From contig NC_089781.1 in the NCBI RefSeq assembly GCF_040412425.1, positions 56,783,468 to 56,847,467 on the forward strand: DNA of 64,000 bases, written 5' to 3'. The translations under genes and the position numbers were made by a program. Below are positions 32,450 through 43,465 of this stretch, piece after piece. Source of the DNA: Macrobrachium rosenbergii (lineage: Eukaryota > Arthropoda > Malacostraca > Decapoda > Palaemonidae). The notes beneath the pieces are model-generated. The model was not told the DNA's origin, did not search any database, and worked only from the letters and a program-made list of their open reading frames with translations. Position 1 is the stretch's first letter; every line of letters begins with the position of its first letter.

Positions 32450-33850
32450 ACCCTGCTAGCAGGGATTTAGCCAGAACCTGGAAAGAAGGAGCTCTTCTGC
32501 ACAGGGGCTAGCAGTCAAGCTACCATAGTGAGAGCAGAGCCGGACTTCAAGGACCGAGCGTAACCTAGTCGGCACCCAAATTCTGCCTTTAGCAAGGCTT
32601 CTGGGAGCTTAGGAAGCTGCTTTCGCTAAACTGAGTAGGCAGCGCAGTGGCGTCCTTTCCCCACAGTAAAGGTGGGCGGGCGTCCTCCAAACTCCTGCCT
32701 GGGAATACCAGGGATGTGAGTCTGTCTGTAATTTGAGGTAAAGGGTTGCCTTCAAAGCAAGCTCGAGCCGTAGCCAGAGCCACTTTGTTGATGCAGGGAG
32801 TAGGCAACTTATCACCTAGGGCAAACATGGTGTAGTTGCTCTTGAAAGGTGTAAGTTTGGTGTTCTCTGCCTGCCACTCCGTAAGAGTGCGCAGGAGAGT
32901 AGACTGAGCTTGGTCCCTAGGGAAGATCACCGTCTCTCTAGGGACCTTGTCCGAAAGTACCCAGGCTTCCTCCGTCAGCCTAACGAAGCCTGGGTAAGGA
33001 GGCAGGAGATCGGGAGGGAAAAACTCCAGCTCCTCCAAACGTCTCATGCCAAGACCTTCAACCGTCAAGGTGTCTTCATGCCGAATGGCATGAAACCACA
33101 TGCCAAGAGTTTCCGATTCGAAGGGAGGGAGATCAGCCGTGTCTGGGATCTCATACTGCGGTTAGACTCCGCTGACAAGCCATTCCCTTGATATGTTTTC
33201 GCGGCTGTGAAAGCTTCTCCGATATTTTGAGAGCTTCGACTCGACCTCCGCCGAGAACCTCTCCAAGCGAGTTCGCAAATGCCTCAGGGTCAAAGGCAGG
33301 CTGGCGAGGAGGGCTTGGTCTTGGTGCCCTCTTACTCGCGCCTTTGCCCGAGGTTCCAGGTTTGCTCCCAGAGGCTACAGGTGCGGACCTTAGCCTTCGA
33401 CGGCGGGAAAGGAGATGCTTTTCTGGAAAGCCGAGGACTTAAGCCCTTAGCACTTCCGCAGAAGTCTTCAACTTCAGCAGGGACAGCTGATGGGCCCCTG
33501 TCACCCAAGGTGAACTTTCCAAACCCTGAAAAGGAAGATACAGAGGAAGATGGGAATCAAAAGAGGCGCCGCCCGCAGCCTCACTTACCTCACTACCTAC
33601 CATGGTCGTCTGTATTCATAGGTTCCAGGTCAAGTCTAAAGCGGCGGCGTCCTCGACACCTCCGCATAAGGATATCCTCTTGGGGTGGCTGGTTTGCGTC
33701 CTGGATCTGCTGGATGATAGAGGTTGGCCAACTCACAGAACGCAGCAACAACCCGGGCGCACGAGGGTAGACAAGTCCACGCAACTTGGCGTGAGGACAT
33801 AAGGCTTCCCGACGGTACATTTCTTCGAACCTTCACCCAGCGCGGAGAGA
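32450..33850 (-). pseudogene. DIRS A gag-like ORF1
   Basis: The best piece is a 170-codon open stretch (33101-32589) with FPPDLLPPYPGFVRL, LTEWQAENTKLTPFKSNYTM, FALGDKLPTPCINKVALATA and a Ser-rich end. Further 5' on the minus strand, IIQQIQDANQPPQEDI (about 33725-33680) lies near the start of the protein. Element B encodes the same blocks (LGDKLPTPCLNKVALATA, IIEQIRAATQPPQEDL), so they are conserved protein rather than chance. I assign it as gag by position; I see no zinc knuckle, and DIRS gag proteins are poorly conserved. Confidence 0.65.
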
Positions 33851-36039
33851 CTCAAAGGAAGTCTTCTTGGGACTGGGTCCGCCTGGAAAAGTAGCGACAG
33901 TGGGTTGAACTGAAATATAAGCCCGAAAACAATATAGCACTAAGCGAATACTTAAGGGGCGTAAGGAGCGGGAAAGCGATATCTTACCGACTCGTCCTGG
34001 ATGCTGGCGCACAGAAGCGAAGCAGACTTCACAGCCGTCAGTGCCAAACAATAAAGGTCATCAGCCGGACGCACAGCCGAGTATGGGTCCGGCACTGCCT
34101 CTTATAGGGTTATGGAGGAAGCAGTGCACCCCGGCTCCTCACAACGCGAACAGTCTGTAAGTGTAAAAAGTACATGAACCTACCACTCGTGTCCCTAAAG
34201 CCGGTAGGCCAGGGTATTTCAACCTACTGCAGATACTCCGGCGGAGAGGAAGGAAAAACCCTCGTCAGAGGCAGGGCCAACAAACCAAGTTAGCAAATTT
34301 ATTGAGCAGGTTACTTCGGTCACGGAATACTCCGGCGAGCGGAAGAACTGGGAACAACAAGGCCCTACCACAAGGACTGCCAGCAAATAAAGGCAATGAA
34401 CCCTATAGGGCAGAACACCGGACCTCAATTAAAACATATAAAGTAGTGTAGTGGCGGAGTGAAGCTCCTCCGCCAGGATATAAATAAATATATATAAGAT
34501 TCAAGTGATGGTAACAATGAAAGAATCATATCCGAGAGACCCGGAGGCACCTCTCCCGGGCTGACCCTCCCGCCAGAAGAAACCATGAGGTGGGTGAGGC
34601 GACTGTCATCGCAAGGCCAAATTATAGCTATAAGCGGAGTAGCGCCAATCAACAACTAAAGCAAATCGGCGGAGAGGTGAGAACAAAAGATAGAATGTTA
34701 AAAATTATTTCGATCCTTAGAGTTAGTCAAATGAAACATCAAAAAACAAGCTCAGCGCTGCAGGGGACTAGCTCAAGGGAGGGAGCGAATCTCTCCACCA
34801 GAGAGTCCCCAACTGGGAGAAGCGCCATCTACAAGTCACCGCTCGAGGAGTAGGCAAGAGCTGGCCTGAGATGAGGAGGAGGGAGGGTTGGTGGGGTAGG
34901 AAAGAGGAGTAGGCTAAGAGTGAGCAAAACAGGAGACAAGGGGAAAGTGGTGCCATTGACTGCAATCACATGCCGCGTAAGGAAAATAATACTAGCGGCA
35001 GCAGGACAAGCCTACTCGAGGAAAAGGGATCGCGACCAAGGTCTCAACTACGCCCAGTGACTCCTGCTAGGCAAAGCCTAGGACATCACGTCTTAGGCAT
35101 GGCCTGAGGCTAACGGAGAGGACAAGGGAAGGGTGGGAGGAAATAACCAGGAGAGAAATTCTTGTGCCAAAAGTACAATGGGGCCGAAAGAGAGGAAATA
35201 AGAGGCAATTATAGCCTGAAGGAGACACACCCGGCAGACTCTACCTTAGAAAGAAGGAGGAGGACAAAGGGTCTCACTCTGCCACCCAGCAGCCACTGGA
35301 GAAACAACAACAAAAACTCCCTCAACCTGAGGTCCACCCCATAACCTACTAGGAGGCGGGAGGTCAAAACTTAATACGGGCCTATCAGTATGAAAGGCAG
35401 GGGATACCCACACAACAATCCAATAAAAACCCATCACAAATATACACAATATTACACCAAAATATATAGCAAGAATAATGTGCTTATCTGCGGTGCGTAG
35501 CCTGGCTCCGGAGCGGCCGCCTTCGAGCTGGCGCTACCCGAATGAACAAGGCAACAAAATCGTATAGCACCAGCGCCAAGAATATGATAATAATAATAAT
35601 AATATTGGTAAATAAGTGCAGACCAACATAGAGACTCATCCCAGAGGAGAAACCTAAGCGAGAGATAGCGGGGAACCCTATAGAGGAACCATGCGAGAAG
35701 TCAGTCATACAAAACAAACTCCAATAAAACACCCGCCCAGGAAGCTTCATGAGGATAAGATCCAGGGAAAAAGATAAGTAATATAGACAAAGAGACAGCC
35801 GAACAGAATAAACTGGAAGGGAGTAATCTCACGTCGACATGGCTGGCTGGGGGCCTTGTGTGTCATAAGCAACAATCCTATATATATGAAATGCGGACTG
35901 ATGCAGCCACACTTATCACAAAAACCCCACAACTAAGATGGTACTTAACTTAGAGATGGTGAAACTGTGAAGACATGATGTAGTAGGAAACACCCAAAAA
36001 ATCAAAACACAAAATTCTAAATTGGCCCAACGATCACGT
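33851..36039. other. DIRS A upstream region, no recognised gene
   Basis: Between the gag-like gene and the right ITR lies ~2.2 kb with short frames only. The words ATACTCCGGCG and GGAGTACTCCGGCGG-like variants recur here and in the matching part of element B (57060-59325), as do AAGCCTACTCGAG and GGAGGCGGGAGG patches, so the region belongs to the element. It may be a leader or a decayed N-terminal coding part. Confidence 0.5.
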
Positions 36040-36341
36040 GCTAGAAAATGGAGATAGTGTAGGTGGCGCTGGTGTCGCGGCCTGGGCGGGCGCATGAGCG
36101 TGGGGCTGGAGCGGCTCACCAGCTCTTCGAGGTTTTGACATGGGGATATCTGTCGGAGTGTGGCTCTGGTTGTGATCTTTCACTCTCACCTTGGTTATAC
36201 CGACGTCTCCTTTGTGGAGCAGTGATCTGGGGTGGCCCAGCATTCTGAAAGCTCTTTTTCTCTGGTATATCTAGCATTTTATACCTAGAAATTCGTGTTA
36301 GTATGGAATTTCACCGGCTGACACGGGGCTGGACTCAGAAA
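36040..36341 (-). repeat. DIRS A terminal inverted repeat, 5' side
   Basis: Contains GTAGGTGGCGCTGGTGTCGC, GGGCGCATGAGCGTGGGGCT, GAAATTCGTGTTAGTATGGA and TTTCACCGGCTGACACGGGG, ending GGACTCAGAAAA. It mirrors 28278-28585. Its last bases match the second half of the ICR rather than the other ITR. Confidence 0.85.
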
Positions 36342-36778
36342 ACAGGTTTTGACATAGGAAAAACCTATGTTTGGTACCTTCTGTGAGTCCTCAAACCCAC
36401 CCCCTTTCTCTGATGAATAAGCATGGGACGGGGGGAAACATTTATCTTGCACACACCTGGTGTGTAATGAGGAAGATAGCCAATATACTCATGGAAGATA
36501 GCCCAATATATACAGTTATTTATATCTGTGCGAGTAAGACTAAGGAAAAAGCCGGGAGGCAATGTGTGGACAGGAGATAGAGCCCTCCTGTCCTGAGTCC
36601 TTTATATTCTATCACTGTGCCAACATGCACTCTTTTAGCCAGACCAACTATAAGGGAATTACTTGAGATTGGTTGATCTGTATTATGGAGCCCAGGGGGA
36701 ACCATGAGAGTGTAACTCCTTTGAGGACTCGCAGCAGCTGCCAGAAATAGGTTTTTCCTGTGTCAAAACCTGTTTTGC
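36342..36778. mobile_element. ~440-bp inverted-repeat element with DIRS-like termini (copy 3 of dispersed repeat)
   Basis: The left end CAGGTTTTGACATAGGAAAA...GTGAGTCCTCAAA is matched in reverse at the right end TTTGAGGACTCGCAGC...GTGTCAAAACCTG, giving inverted repeats of about 55 bases. The middle (36570-36735) is the sequence also seen at 2509-2690 and 4300-4495. The right end read inward (AGGTTTTGACACAGGAAAAA, CCTATTTCTG) is very close to the left tip of DIRS A and B (AGGATTTTGACAAAGGAAAA, ATCTATTTCTG). There is no coding capacity. It could be a MITE or a non-autonomous DIRS derivative. Confidence 0.7.
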
Positions 36779-37150
36779 AAAAAAAATACACATGAGAGAG
36801 ACAGACAGCTTTAAGTCTCTCTCAGACAGATAGCTTTAAGTCTCTCTGACAAAACCAGTTTTCTGAAGATTTCTTTGCTTCATATTCTCCCACATTTTCT
36901 TTGAGAAAGCATTATATTATATTTTACCATAAATTCATTCTATATTGTTAGTTAAAAGTATGATTTCTTGCACTAGACTTATAAACTTTTAAAATTTATA
37001 GTTGTATCTTTAAAAAACAGGAACTGTTCAGGTCTATAGAAATCTGGATCTTTGAGGTTCAGTTCTATGAAGTTTTATTAGTGCTTTGTCTCCAGACAAA
37101 TAATTTGAGACTTGGTCGCACCAAATTCTATCAGCAAAGACATAAATAAA
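36779..37150. other. No gene; AT-rich spacer with a small tandem repeat
   Basis: At 36796-36862 the words ACAGCTTTAAGTCTCTCTCA and ATAGCTTTAAGTCTCTCTGA repeat with a period of about 27. The rest is AT-rich and featureless. Confidence 0.6.
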
Positions 37151-37335
37151 GTGGTAGTTTTATATAAGTAACTTACCAAGTAATTACATTGCTATAGTTT
37201 CTATTAACTTCCACCTAAAAATTTTGAAATTCGTGGGTCACGCTATTTTGTTTGGCCAGGTGACTAACCCCGCCCACTTTCGGGGTAAGAGAGGAACAAC
37301 TAGCAAAAGTATTCAATTTGTTTCTGCTGGCTAAT
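37151..37335 (+). repeat. DIRS C terminal inverted repeat, 5' side
   Basis: From TAGTTTTATATAAGTAACTT, ACCAAGTAATTACATTGCTA and CACGCTATTTTGTTTGGCCA to AAAGTATTCAATTTGTTT, it is mirrored at 43275-43465, including the palindromic-looking CCCCGCCCACTTTCGGGG / CCCCGAAAGTGGGTGGGG pair. Confidence 0.9.
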
Positions 37336-37549
37336 GGCTGTACACCAACTTTTAGCAACAGCTCTGATTTTGGAATTCGTCTTTCCTATTGATTTCTCAT
37401 TGTATTTGGTGAAGTATTCTTGCTTTGATAGCCTTTCAGCATTATTAGATAGAGTTAGTCAGCATTTTTGCCTCTGCTAACAGTTCTCTTTATAACGACT
37501 GTATTACTGATTGTGACTTTGGTTGACTTGTTTTTGACTTGTTTTCCAA

Positions 37550-39880
37550 ATGTCAGACTCAAGTTTGTTTAACTTTAGTTAACTGCAGTTGCAGATTCAT
37601 TCTATCTGCTGCAGACTGTAGGGGACAAATTTGTTCAGAGGACTTGCCGATGTAATGAATGTGAACTGGGACAGTAAAGTTGAAGACATAAGATCTTGTT
37701 TAAACAAACTGGCTAGAATAAAGAAAAGTTACAGCCAGATGGATTAGTAAGTCTTTAGCTAGTCAGGGATCTCCTGTTGATCATGATATTGATAATGCTA
37801 ATGTCGAGATTGACGTTCCTGTTATTTCTGTTGATCCCATACCCAGTTCTCCTGCTATGCAACCCGCTCCATTGCAGCTGTCGCTACAGGCCCAACACCA
37901 TTGCCAGCTTTGAACATAAATTTGATGAAAGGTTTAGACAGTTATTTGAATCCCTATTGCACAAATAGCAGTCTTGATTTATGGTCCTTATAGACAATAA
38001 GAGTGATTGGAGCGCTGACCATCTAGTGCCAGTACAGTGTCAGTGAGGCACCCAATTGTGCCTAGTGTCAGTAATGTGTTGATGGGGAGGTGGCTGCGTC
38101 CGCCAATTCTACTAGGCAAGGTCAATGTCATACTCCCTAAACTTGGGGAGAGTCACACTGATAGCCTAAAAGGGAGGTGGTGGTCTCCCCATGGGTAATC
38201 GCCCCCTCTATTTGAACTATTTATTTGAATCAGGTTGCAGCCAAGCACCTTTGGAAGGCATATTCCTGGATGTGCATCATCTTTCATGCTCTTCAGATGA
38301 TTCTTCTCCCAGGTACCAATGGGGTTTTGTGGATGAATCACACCCTTTGAAAAGACATGCAGGGTGATGTGTGTAAGCTCTCCTCCAAGTACAAGTGTAA
38401 ATTCAAGGAACCTGTTGCAGTCTCTCCGTCTTGCAGTCATTGGGACAGAGAGCAGCTTCCAAGTATCCTGTTTCTCATAAGCACTCATCGTCTAAGTGGT
38501 CTTTTTCTGAGCGTCTTCTTGCACCCGAGACTCCTCTGGCTCCTGAGTGCCCTGCAGTGTTGGAAGCTCCCTTGACTGCCAAACCCCCGGTTTCTTCAGC
38601 TTGCAAATTGTCTGGTGCCCAAGCGCCCATCTTCGTCCATTCACTCTTTGATTCTGGTCGCCAACTAAGATGAAGCACCCAGTGGTTCCTAGCTTCCTTT
38701 GGTGCCTGATCTTCTGTTGGCGCCAGAGTGTCACCATGCTTATGCTGCCAACGCTTTGACTCCTTCGGCTGTTATTGTTCCCCGAGCAGTTGGGCACTCT
38801 TCTGTGTCTCGAACTTCCGTGCCTCAGGCTTTACCCTTTTCTAGCAAGCAAGTGCCCTCTGTGGTAGACCCAATTCAGAGGAAGCTCGACAGTATTTTGA
38901 GCCTGTTGAAGAAGAGGCTCATATCAACCCCAACCCTCACGGACCTGGCTTTTGTCTCCTGTATCCTCGGGCGAGAAAACTTATTGCTCAAGATACATGT
39001 CCTTCCCAGCTTACTGCATCTGCTAAAATAATCTTACTATAGTACCTTCAGTACTTTTGCCTGCAGCTCCTTCTTCGCCTGTGTCGACTTTTCTTGGGGA
39101 GTCACAGTCTTCCGAGTCTTCAAGACTACCCAAGTTAGTGCTTTCTTCTTCTGCCAAGAAAGCCTTCAGTGTTATTGAGGGATGGCTAGCGGAGAAGAGA
39201 GAACAAGTGAAGTATTTCAAATCCCCCTTCTAGATTATCAGAGAGACAGCTCTTTTTATTCCACAGGGAAGCTCCTTCTCTGCAAGTTTCTGCCTCCTCC
39301 CAGGGGCTTCTTGAGTTGATCGATTCCTCGTAGATCTTTGCTTTGCTTCAGTGAAGATCAGTCCAGTTCAGCAGACTTCCACACCTTCTGAAGAACTTGT
39401 TCAGGTATTTGAGTGTTGAGTTTTCTGCCTCAGTTGGGCAGTGGGCTCTGCCCACGTAAGATTAAGGGACTGCCTCACTATTCCTGAAGATAGTGCCTCC
39501 GACTTGTTGGGGATCCTCTCTTGTATCAATGAGGACTCAGGATGTGGTTCCCTGGGAATGACACCCTTTACGTGAGATTTTAAAGAAGAGAACTGTGGTG
39601 TTCCTACACCTCTAGGTGAGTGACTCCCTCCCAGAAGTCAGCCCTTCTGTTTTCCCTGTTGGATCATCATCACCTGTTCCCACAGGCTACAGTTCTGGAG
39701 ATTTCTTCGGATCTTCAGAAAAAGAATAGAAGCAAGATCTTGCCTGATCCTCCCTAGGCGACCCTAAGGAGTGCCTACTCAAATCCCCTCAGGACAATTT
39801 CCTGCTGGGCTCTTAGATCCCGTTCGTCCAAGCAGTTGAAGTCTCCAGGCATTAAAGAGATCCTCATCCCAATTTGCCTC
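37550..39880 (+). pseudogene. DIRS C gag-like ORF1
   Basis: The reading starts near ATGTCAGACTCAAGT (37551) and continues through many frame changes. The best fragment is Pro/Ala/Ser-rich (38431-38673 and 38699-39031: APETPLAPECPAVLEAPL; VVDPIQRKLDSILSLLKK), a composition usual for the spacer region of DIRS and Gypsy-like gag proteins. Further pieces reach the start of the polymerase. I recognise no zinc knuckle. Function is assigned by position ahead of the reverse transcriptase. Confidence 0.5.
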
Positions 39881-39959
39881 TCACAAGTGTTTCATCCTCA
39901 GACTTCTGTGGGGCCAGGCTGTCTCTTCTGGGAGAAGTGGAGAGAGGGGGCAGAGCCCT

Positions 39960-40800
39960 TGATTGTATCAATGTTTTGAGAAGCCTATTCTATTCCCTTC
40001 AAAGAAAAGCCACCTTTAAGCAGCTCTCCAATAACATTGTCAGCATACTCCAAAGGCTCGAAGAAGTCTTTGCCCCTCTCAGAAGTAGTGTTGTCCCTTC
40101 TCAGGAAGGGGGCGATAGAATTAGTAGAGAATGTGGGCTCCCCGGGGTTCTACAATTGTCTTTTAGTGGTGCCCAAAGCTTCAGGGGGCTGGAGGCCCGT
40201 CCTGGATGTCGGTGCATTGAATGTCTTCATTCAGAAGACAAGGTTCAAGATGGAGATAATCGAACTGTCATATCATCCACCGCCAGGAGACTGGATGATG
40301 TGTATAGACATGCAGGATACATACTTCCACATCCCAATACATCGGGAATCGAGGAAGTTTCTGAGGTTCATGTTTGGGAACAAAGTGTTCTAGTTCCGCA
40401 CTCTGTGTTTCAGGTTGTCGTCAGCCTCAAGTCTTTACCAAAGTGCTGCTCCCTTAGTAAATAAGCTCCATCTGTTGGGAATCAAGATATCCCTTTTCAT
40501 TGACAGTTGGCTACTTTAGGCCCAATCAAAAGAAATGTTGGAGGACCTTAAAAGGGACTACTCCTAGCCCAGGAGCTGGGATTGATCATCAACGTTCAGA
40601 GTCTCAGTTGATTCTATCACAACAGATTCTTTATTTTAGGGATGATAATAGACTCAGGGTTTTCAAGTTTTCCCCTCACCCAGAAAATATAATTATTTTC
40701 GTGAATGGATGGATCTTACCTGGGACATTATGATCATAGAACAATTACGTTTCTCGCCGTTGAGACTTCATATGAGACTGATCAATTCTTCTTAAGATTC
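39960..40800 (+). pseudogene. DIRS C reverse transcriptase
   Basis: A 118-codon open stretch (40037-40393) holds KGAIELVENVGSPGFYN, LLVVPKASGGWRPVLDV, GALNVFI and CIDMQDTYFHIPIH. These are the fingers and first catalytic Asp block of DIRS-type reverse transcriptase (usual order F-x-V-P-K-x-x-G-x-W-R-P-V-x-D-L-x-x-L-N and D-x-x-D-A-Y-x-H-I-P-I). In a second frame, LHLLGIKISLFIDSWLL (40466-40516) marks the active-site box, where the usual L-D-D-W reads FIDSW (40496-40510), losing the second catalytic Asp. The enzyme copied the RNA in life; this copy is dead. Confidence 0.85.
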
Positions 40801-40959
40801 AGTTTGGAACAGGAGAAAATCTTGGACTTTTGTGTTCGAGGATAGCCAGAAGCAAAGGGTCCTGTGCTGGTGGAGCTTAGGGAAGGTTGTCACAAGGGAA
40901 ATCTCTCCTTCCGTTGAACCCCAACCTAGACTTCTTATCAGACGTGTCGAACCTAGGTT

Positions 40960-41680
40960 GAGGAGCTCTGTTGGGAGACAAGGAGATTTCAGAGACCAGG
41001 TCTCTAGAACAAAGAAATTGGCACATAAGTGTCAAGGGAGTTGAGAGCAGTTTATGTGGGTTACAATTTTCCAAAGAAGAAGAAGTGTACAGCAAGACAA
41101 TCACAGTGCACTCCGACCTTGCGACGGCCCTGGAGTATATAAAAAACCAAGGGGAGACACACTTTCTCCCTTTACGAGACAGCAAGGGATCTTCTGCTTT
41201 GGGCAGAGCAATTTCAATTCAAGCTTCTTACTCGCTTCATTCAGAAGCTCAGCGTTCTGGCGGGCAGGCTAAGTCGCTGAAGACAGCCCAGGTGTACTGT
41301 GGATCCTCATGTTTGCTCGGATCTTTGGAGGTTGTGGGGACTCGGTCAGAAGACCGTTCATTTAAGCCCATCATCTCCTCTGTTATGCTCGCCAGTCCCG
41401 AATCCTCTTGCGTGGACAACTGATGCCATGCTTCAGGACTGGTCAAACAGTCACTTTATGCATTTCCCCCCTTCAGCATGATAAGAAAGGTAATCAACAA
41501 ATTCCAGACTCGCCAAAATCTGTCAATGATCCTAGTGGCCCCCTTTTGGCTAACAAAGGAATGGTTCCCAGATCTTTTCGACCTCCTCGCAGACTTTCTA
41601 AGGCTGCTACCTCAAAAACCTCATCTGCTGAAACAACCACTTTTAGTGTTTTCATCAGGGATTGTCTACTCTGGCTGACA
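40960..41680 (+). pseudogene. DIRS C RNase H and linker
   Basis: The open stretch 40971-41423 contains ITVHSDLATALEYIKNQGET (about 41083-41142), matching the V-x-x-D-N-x-T-A-x-x-Y-I-N-x-Q-G-G-T block of DIRS RNase H, with one Asp kept. Downstream, SMILVAPFWLTKEWFPDLFD (about 41525-41585, in another frame) is the conserved block that follows RNase H in these elements. Frames shift at least twice between the two. Confidence 0.75.
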
Positions 41681-41689
41681 GGGTACAGA

Positions 41690-42680
41690 CTGTTAGGTAA
41701 CTTCTCAGAAAGAAGGGGTTTTTCAAGATTGGCTTTGCAAGCTATTGCCAAATGCAGGCAACAGTCCTCTGATAGAGTATATTAGGCTAAGTGGACAATT
41801 TTTAGAGAATGGTGCAGGAATCACAGTGTCGTCTTCTCAGACATCTATAGCCAAAATAGTAGACTTTCTATTATATCTCAAGACCAACAGGAACCTGTCA
41901 CCCTCAACGATCAAGGGTTATAGGGCCATGTTAAGGTCTGTCTTCAGACACAGGGAGTAGACCTTTCCCTAATCAGGATTTATCTGATCTAAGGTAGATC
42001 ATTGACACTACAAGACAGAGAGAGAATGAGGTAGTAGTAATGCCATGGAACCTGGACATGGTGTGAATGGTTGTCTAGTGCCAGTTTGAGCCTATGCACT
42101 CGATTTCCCTGAGAGATCTAGCTAGGTCTCTTTCTAAGCGGCACAGCGACCGCAGGATGAATCAGTGAGGTCCATGCAATAGAAAAGAGTGGGTTTTTTC
42201 CCGAGAGAATGCTGTCTGTTCCTTCGCTGTGGGATTTCTAGGCAAGAATGAGTCCACTTCCAATCCATGGCCTCGTTCCTTTGCAATTAAAATCTTGTCT
42301 GAGATTGTAGGTTCAAGTGAGGAAGAGAGAGTATTGTGTCCTGTGAGAGCTCTAAGGTTTTATCTTCACAGAACAAAGAAGATTCATGGTCCTAAAAATG
42401 CCGTATGGTGTTCTGTTAAGAATCCCTCTTGGCCACTTTCAAAGAATGCCCTGGCATTCTTCCTTAGAGACCTCATCTTGGAAGCCCATTCTTCTGTTGA
42501 AGATTAATTTTTTCCATTGTGTAAAGTGAGAACTCATGAAATGAGGGCTGTAGCCACTTCGTTGGCGTTCAAGTGTAATTTGTCTCTCTCCCCGATATTG
42601 CAAGCGACTTTTTGGAAATGTAAGTCAGTCTTTGCAACTCATTATTTGAAGGAAATTGAAACAGTTTATGATAATTGCAG
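41690..42680 (+). pseudogene. DIRS C tyrosine recombinase
   Basis: The N-terminal SAM-like part reads FREWCRN, SIAKIVDFLLYLKTNRNLSP and STIKGYRAMLRSVF (41790-41955). The catalytic part has CPVRALRFYLHRTK (42337-42380) and FFLRDLI. THEMRAVATSLAF follows with His at 42535 and Arg at 42544, and then SVFATHYLKEIE with the presumed nucleophile Tyr at 42643. The first catalytic Arg region (about 42040-42120) is broken. This enzyme would integrate the circle. Gaps and stops interrupt it, but the C-terminal third (42517-42680) is intact. Confidence 0.85.
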
Positions 42681-43169
42681 TACTTTGGGTCCATTTTCAG
42701 TGGCTGGCATGGTGGGGGGAAGAAGCATAGGAAGCAATCCTTCCTTCCTTTCTTTGCCTTGATTTGAGGTTGTTGAGTTTTTTAAGGGAGCCTGGGGGTA
42801 CAGTGTACCGAAGTGCCCTCTAGTCCTTCGTAGTTGGGCAGTGGTTTTTAAATATTTTTATGGTATTAGGTATGTTTATTTCATTGTCGTTTTTTCTGTA
42901 CTGCACCTGGGAAGGAGCAACCTTTATCAGCAATTGGAATTATACCCACTAACATAGTAGGCGAGCCTTGACTATACCGCTGTGCCACTATATGATAAGG
43001 AGAACGCCGATAGAGGCAGTACCTTCCGCAGCAGCTCTCTTATCTGGCAAGGAAACAACAGGCATTTTTTAATGCTAGCAATCCTTTCAGTTCTGAAATT
43101 CAGTACCATTATTAATATTTTGGGGTAGATTTGTTCATGCATCCCACCTCCTGTCAGTGTAGGAATCAG

Positions 43170-43261
43170 CAGTATAATTACTTGATAAGTTACTTATGTA
43201 AAAATGACATTTTTTTTATAACAAAGTTTTACATATACTTACCAATTATTACATGATTGGA
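43170..43261 (+). other. DIRS C internal complementary region (ICR)
   Basis: The sequence TATAATTACTTGATAAGTTA-CTTATGTAAA is the reverse complement of the left tip (AGTAACTTACCAAGTAATTA). It is followed at once by TTATAACAAAGTTTTACATA-TACTTACCAATTATTACATG, the reverse complement of the right tip (TACTTGGTAGTGTATATAAA-ACTTATTTTATCATAA). It therefore mirrors the joined ends of element C, not those of A or B. Confidence 0.82.
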
Positions 43262-43274
43262 GCCCTCCCTCCTC

Positions 43275-43465
43275 CCCTCACATGAGCATTATGACACAAA
43301 CAAATTGAATACTTTTGCTAGTCGTTCCTCTCTTACCCCGAAAGTGGGTGGGGTTAGTCACCCAGCCAAACAAAATAGTGGGACCCGCGAATTTAAAAAT
43401 TTTTAGTTGCCGTTAATATAGCAATGTAATTACTTGGTAGTGTATATAAAACTTATTTTATCATA
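43275..43465 (+). repeat. DIRS C terminal inverted repeat, 3' side
   Basis: AAACAAATTGAATACTTTTG, CCCCGAAAGTGGGTGGGG, CACCCAGCCAAACAAAATAG and GCAATGTAATTACTTGGTAG mirror the left ITR. The right tip ends at ATTTTATCATAAA, directly before the GGATTTTGACAAAGG start of element B. Confidence 0.88.

Larger units (their letters stand above)
28250..36341 (-). mobile_element. DIRS retrotransposon A, ~8.1 kb
   Basis: On the minus strand the order is right ITR (36341-36040), upstream region, gag-like gene (33850-32450), reverse transcriptase and RNase H (31900-30073), tyrosine recombinase (30070-29230), ICR (28714-28624) and left ITR (28585-28250). This is the standard DIRS plan: inverted ends instead of LTRs, recombinase instead of integrase, and an internal complementary region next to the 3' ITR. 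Frameshifts occur in every gene. It shares family with element B. No target duplication is expected or seen. Confidence 0.88.
37151..43465 (+). mobile_element. DIRS retrotransposon C, ~6.3 kb, second family
   Basis: The plus-strand order is left ITR (37151-37335), gag-like gene (37550-39880), reverse transcriptase (39960-40800), RNase H (40960-41680), tyrosine recombinase (41690-42680), ICR (43170-43261) and right ITR (43275-43465). Its termini share nothing obvious with A and B, and its proteins differ, so it is a separate family in the opposite orientation. Frames are broken but many catalytic motifs survive. Its right end touches element B directly. Confidence 0.88.

Noticed and set aside
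31604..34051. Plus-strand frames of 60-163 codons
   Set aside because: They overlap DIRS A genes on the minus strand, whose protein blocks are shared with element B; the plus frames are not shared.
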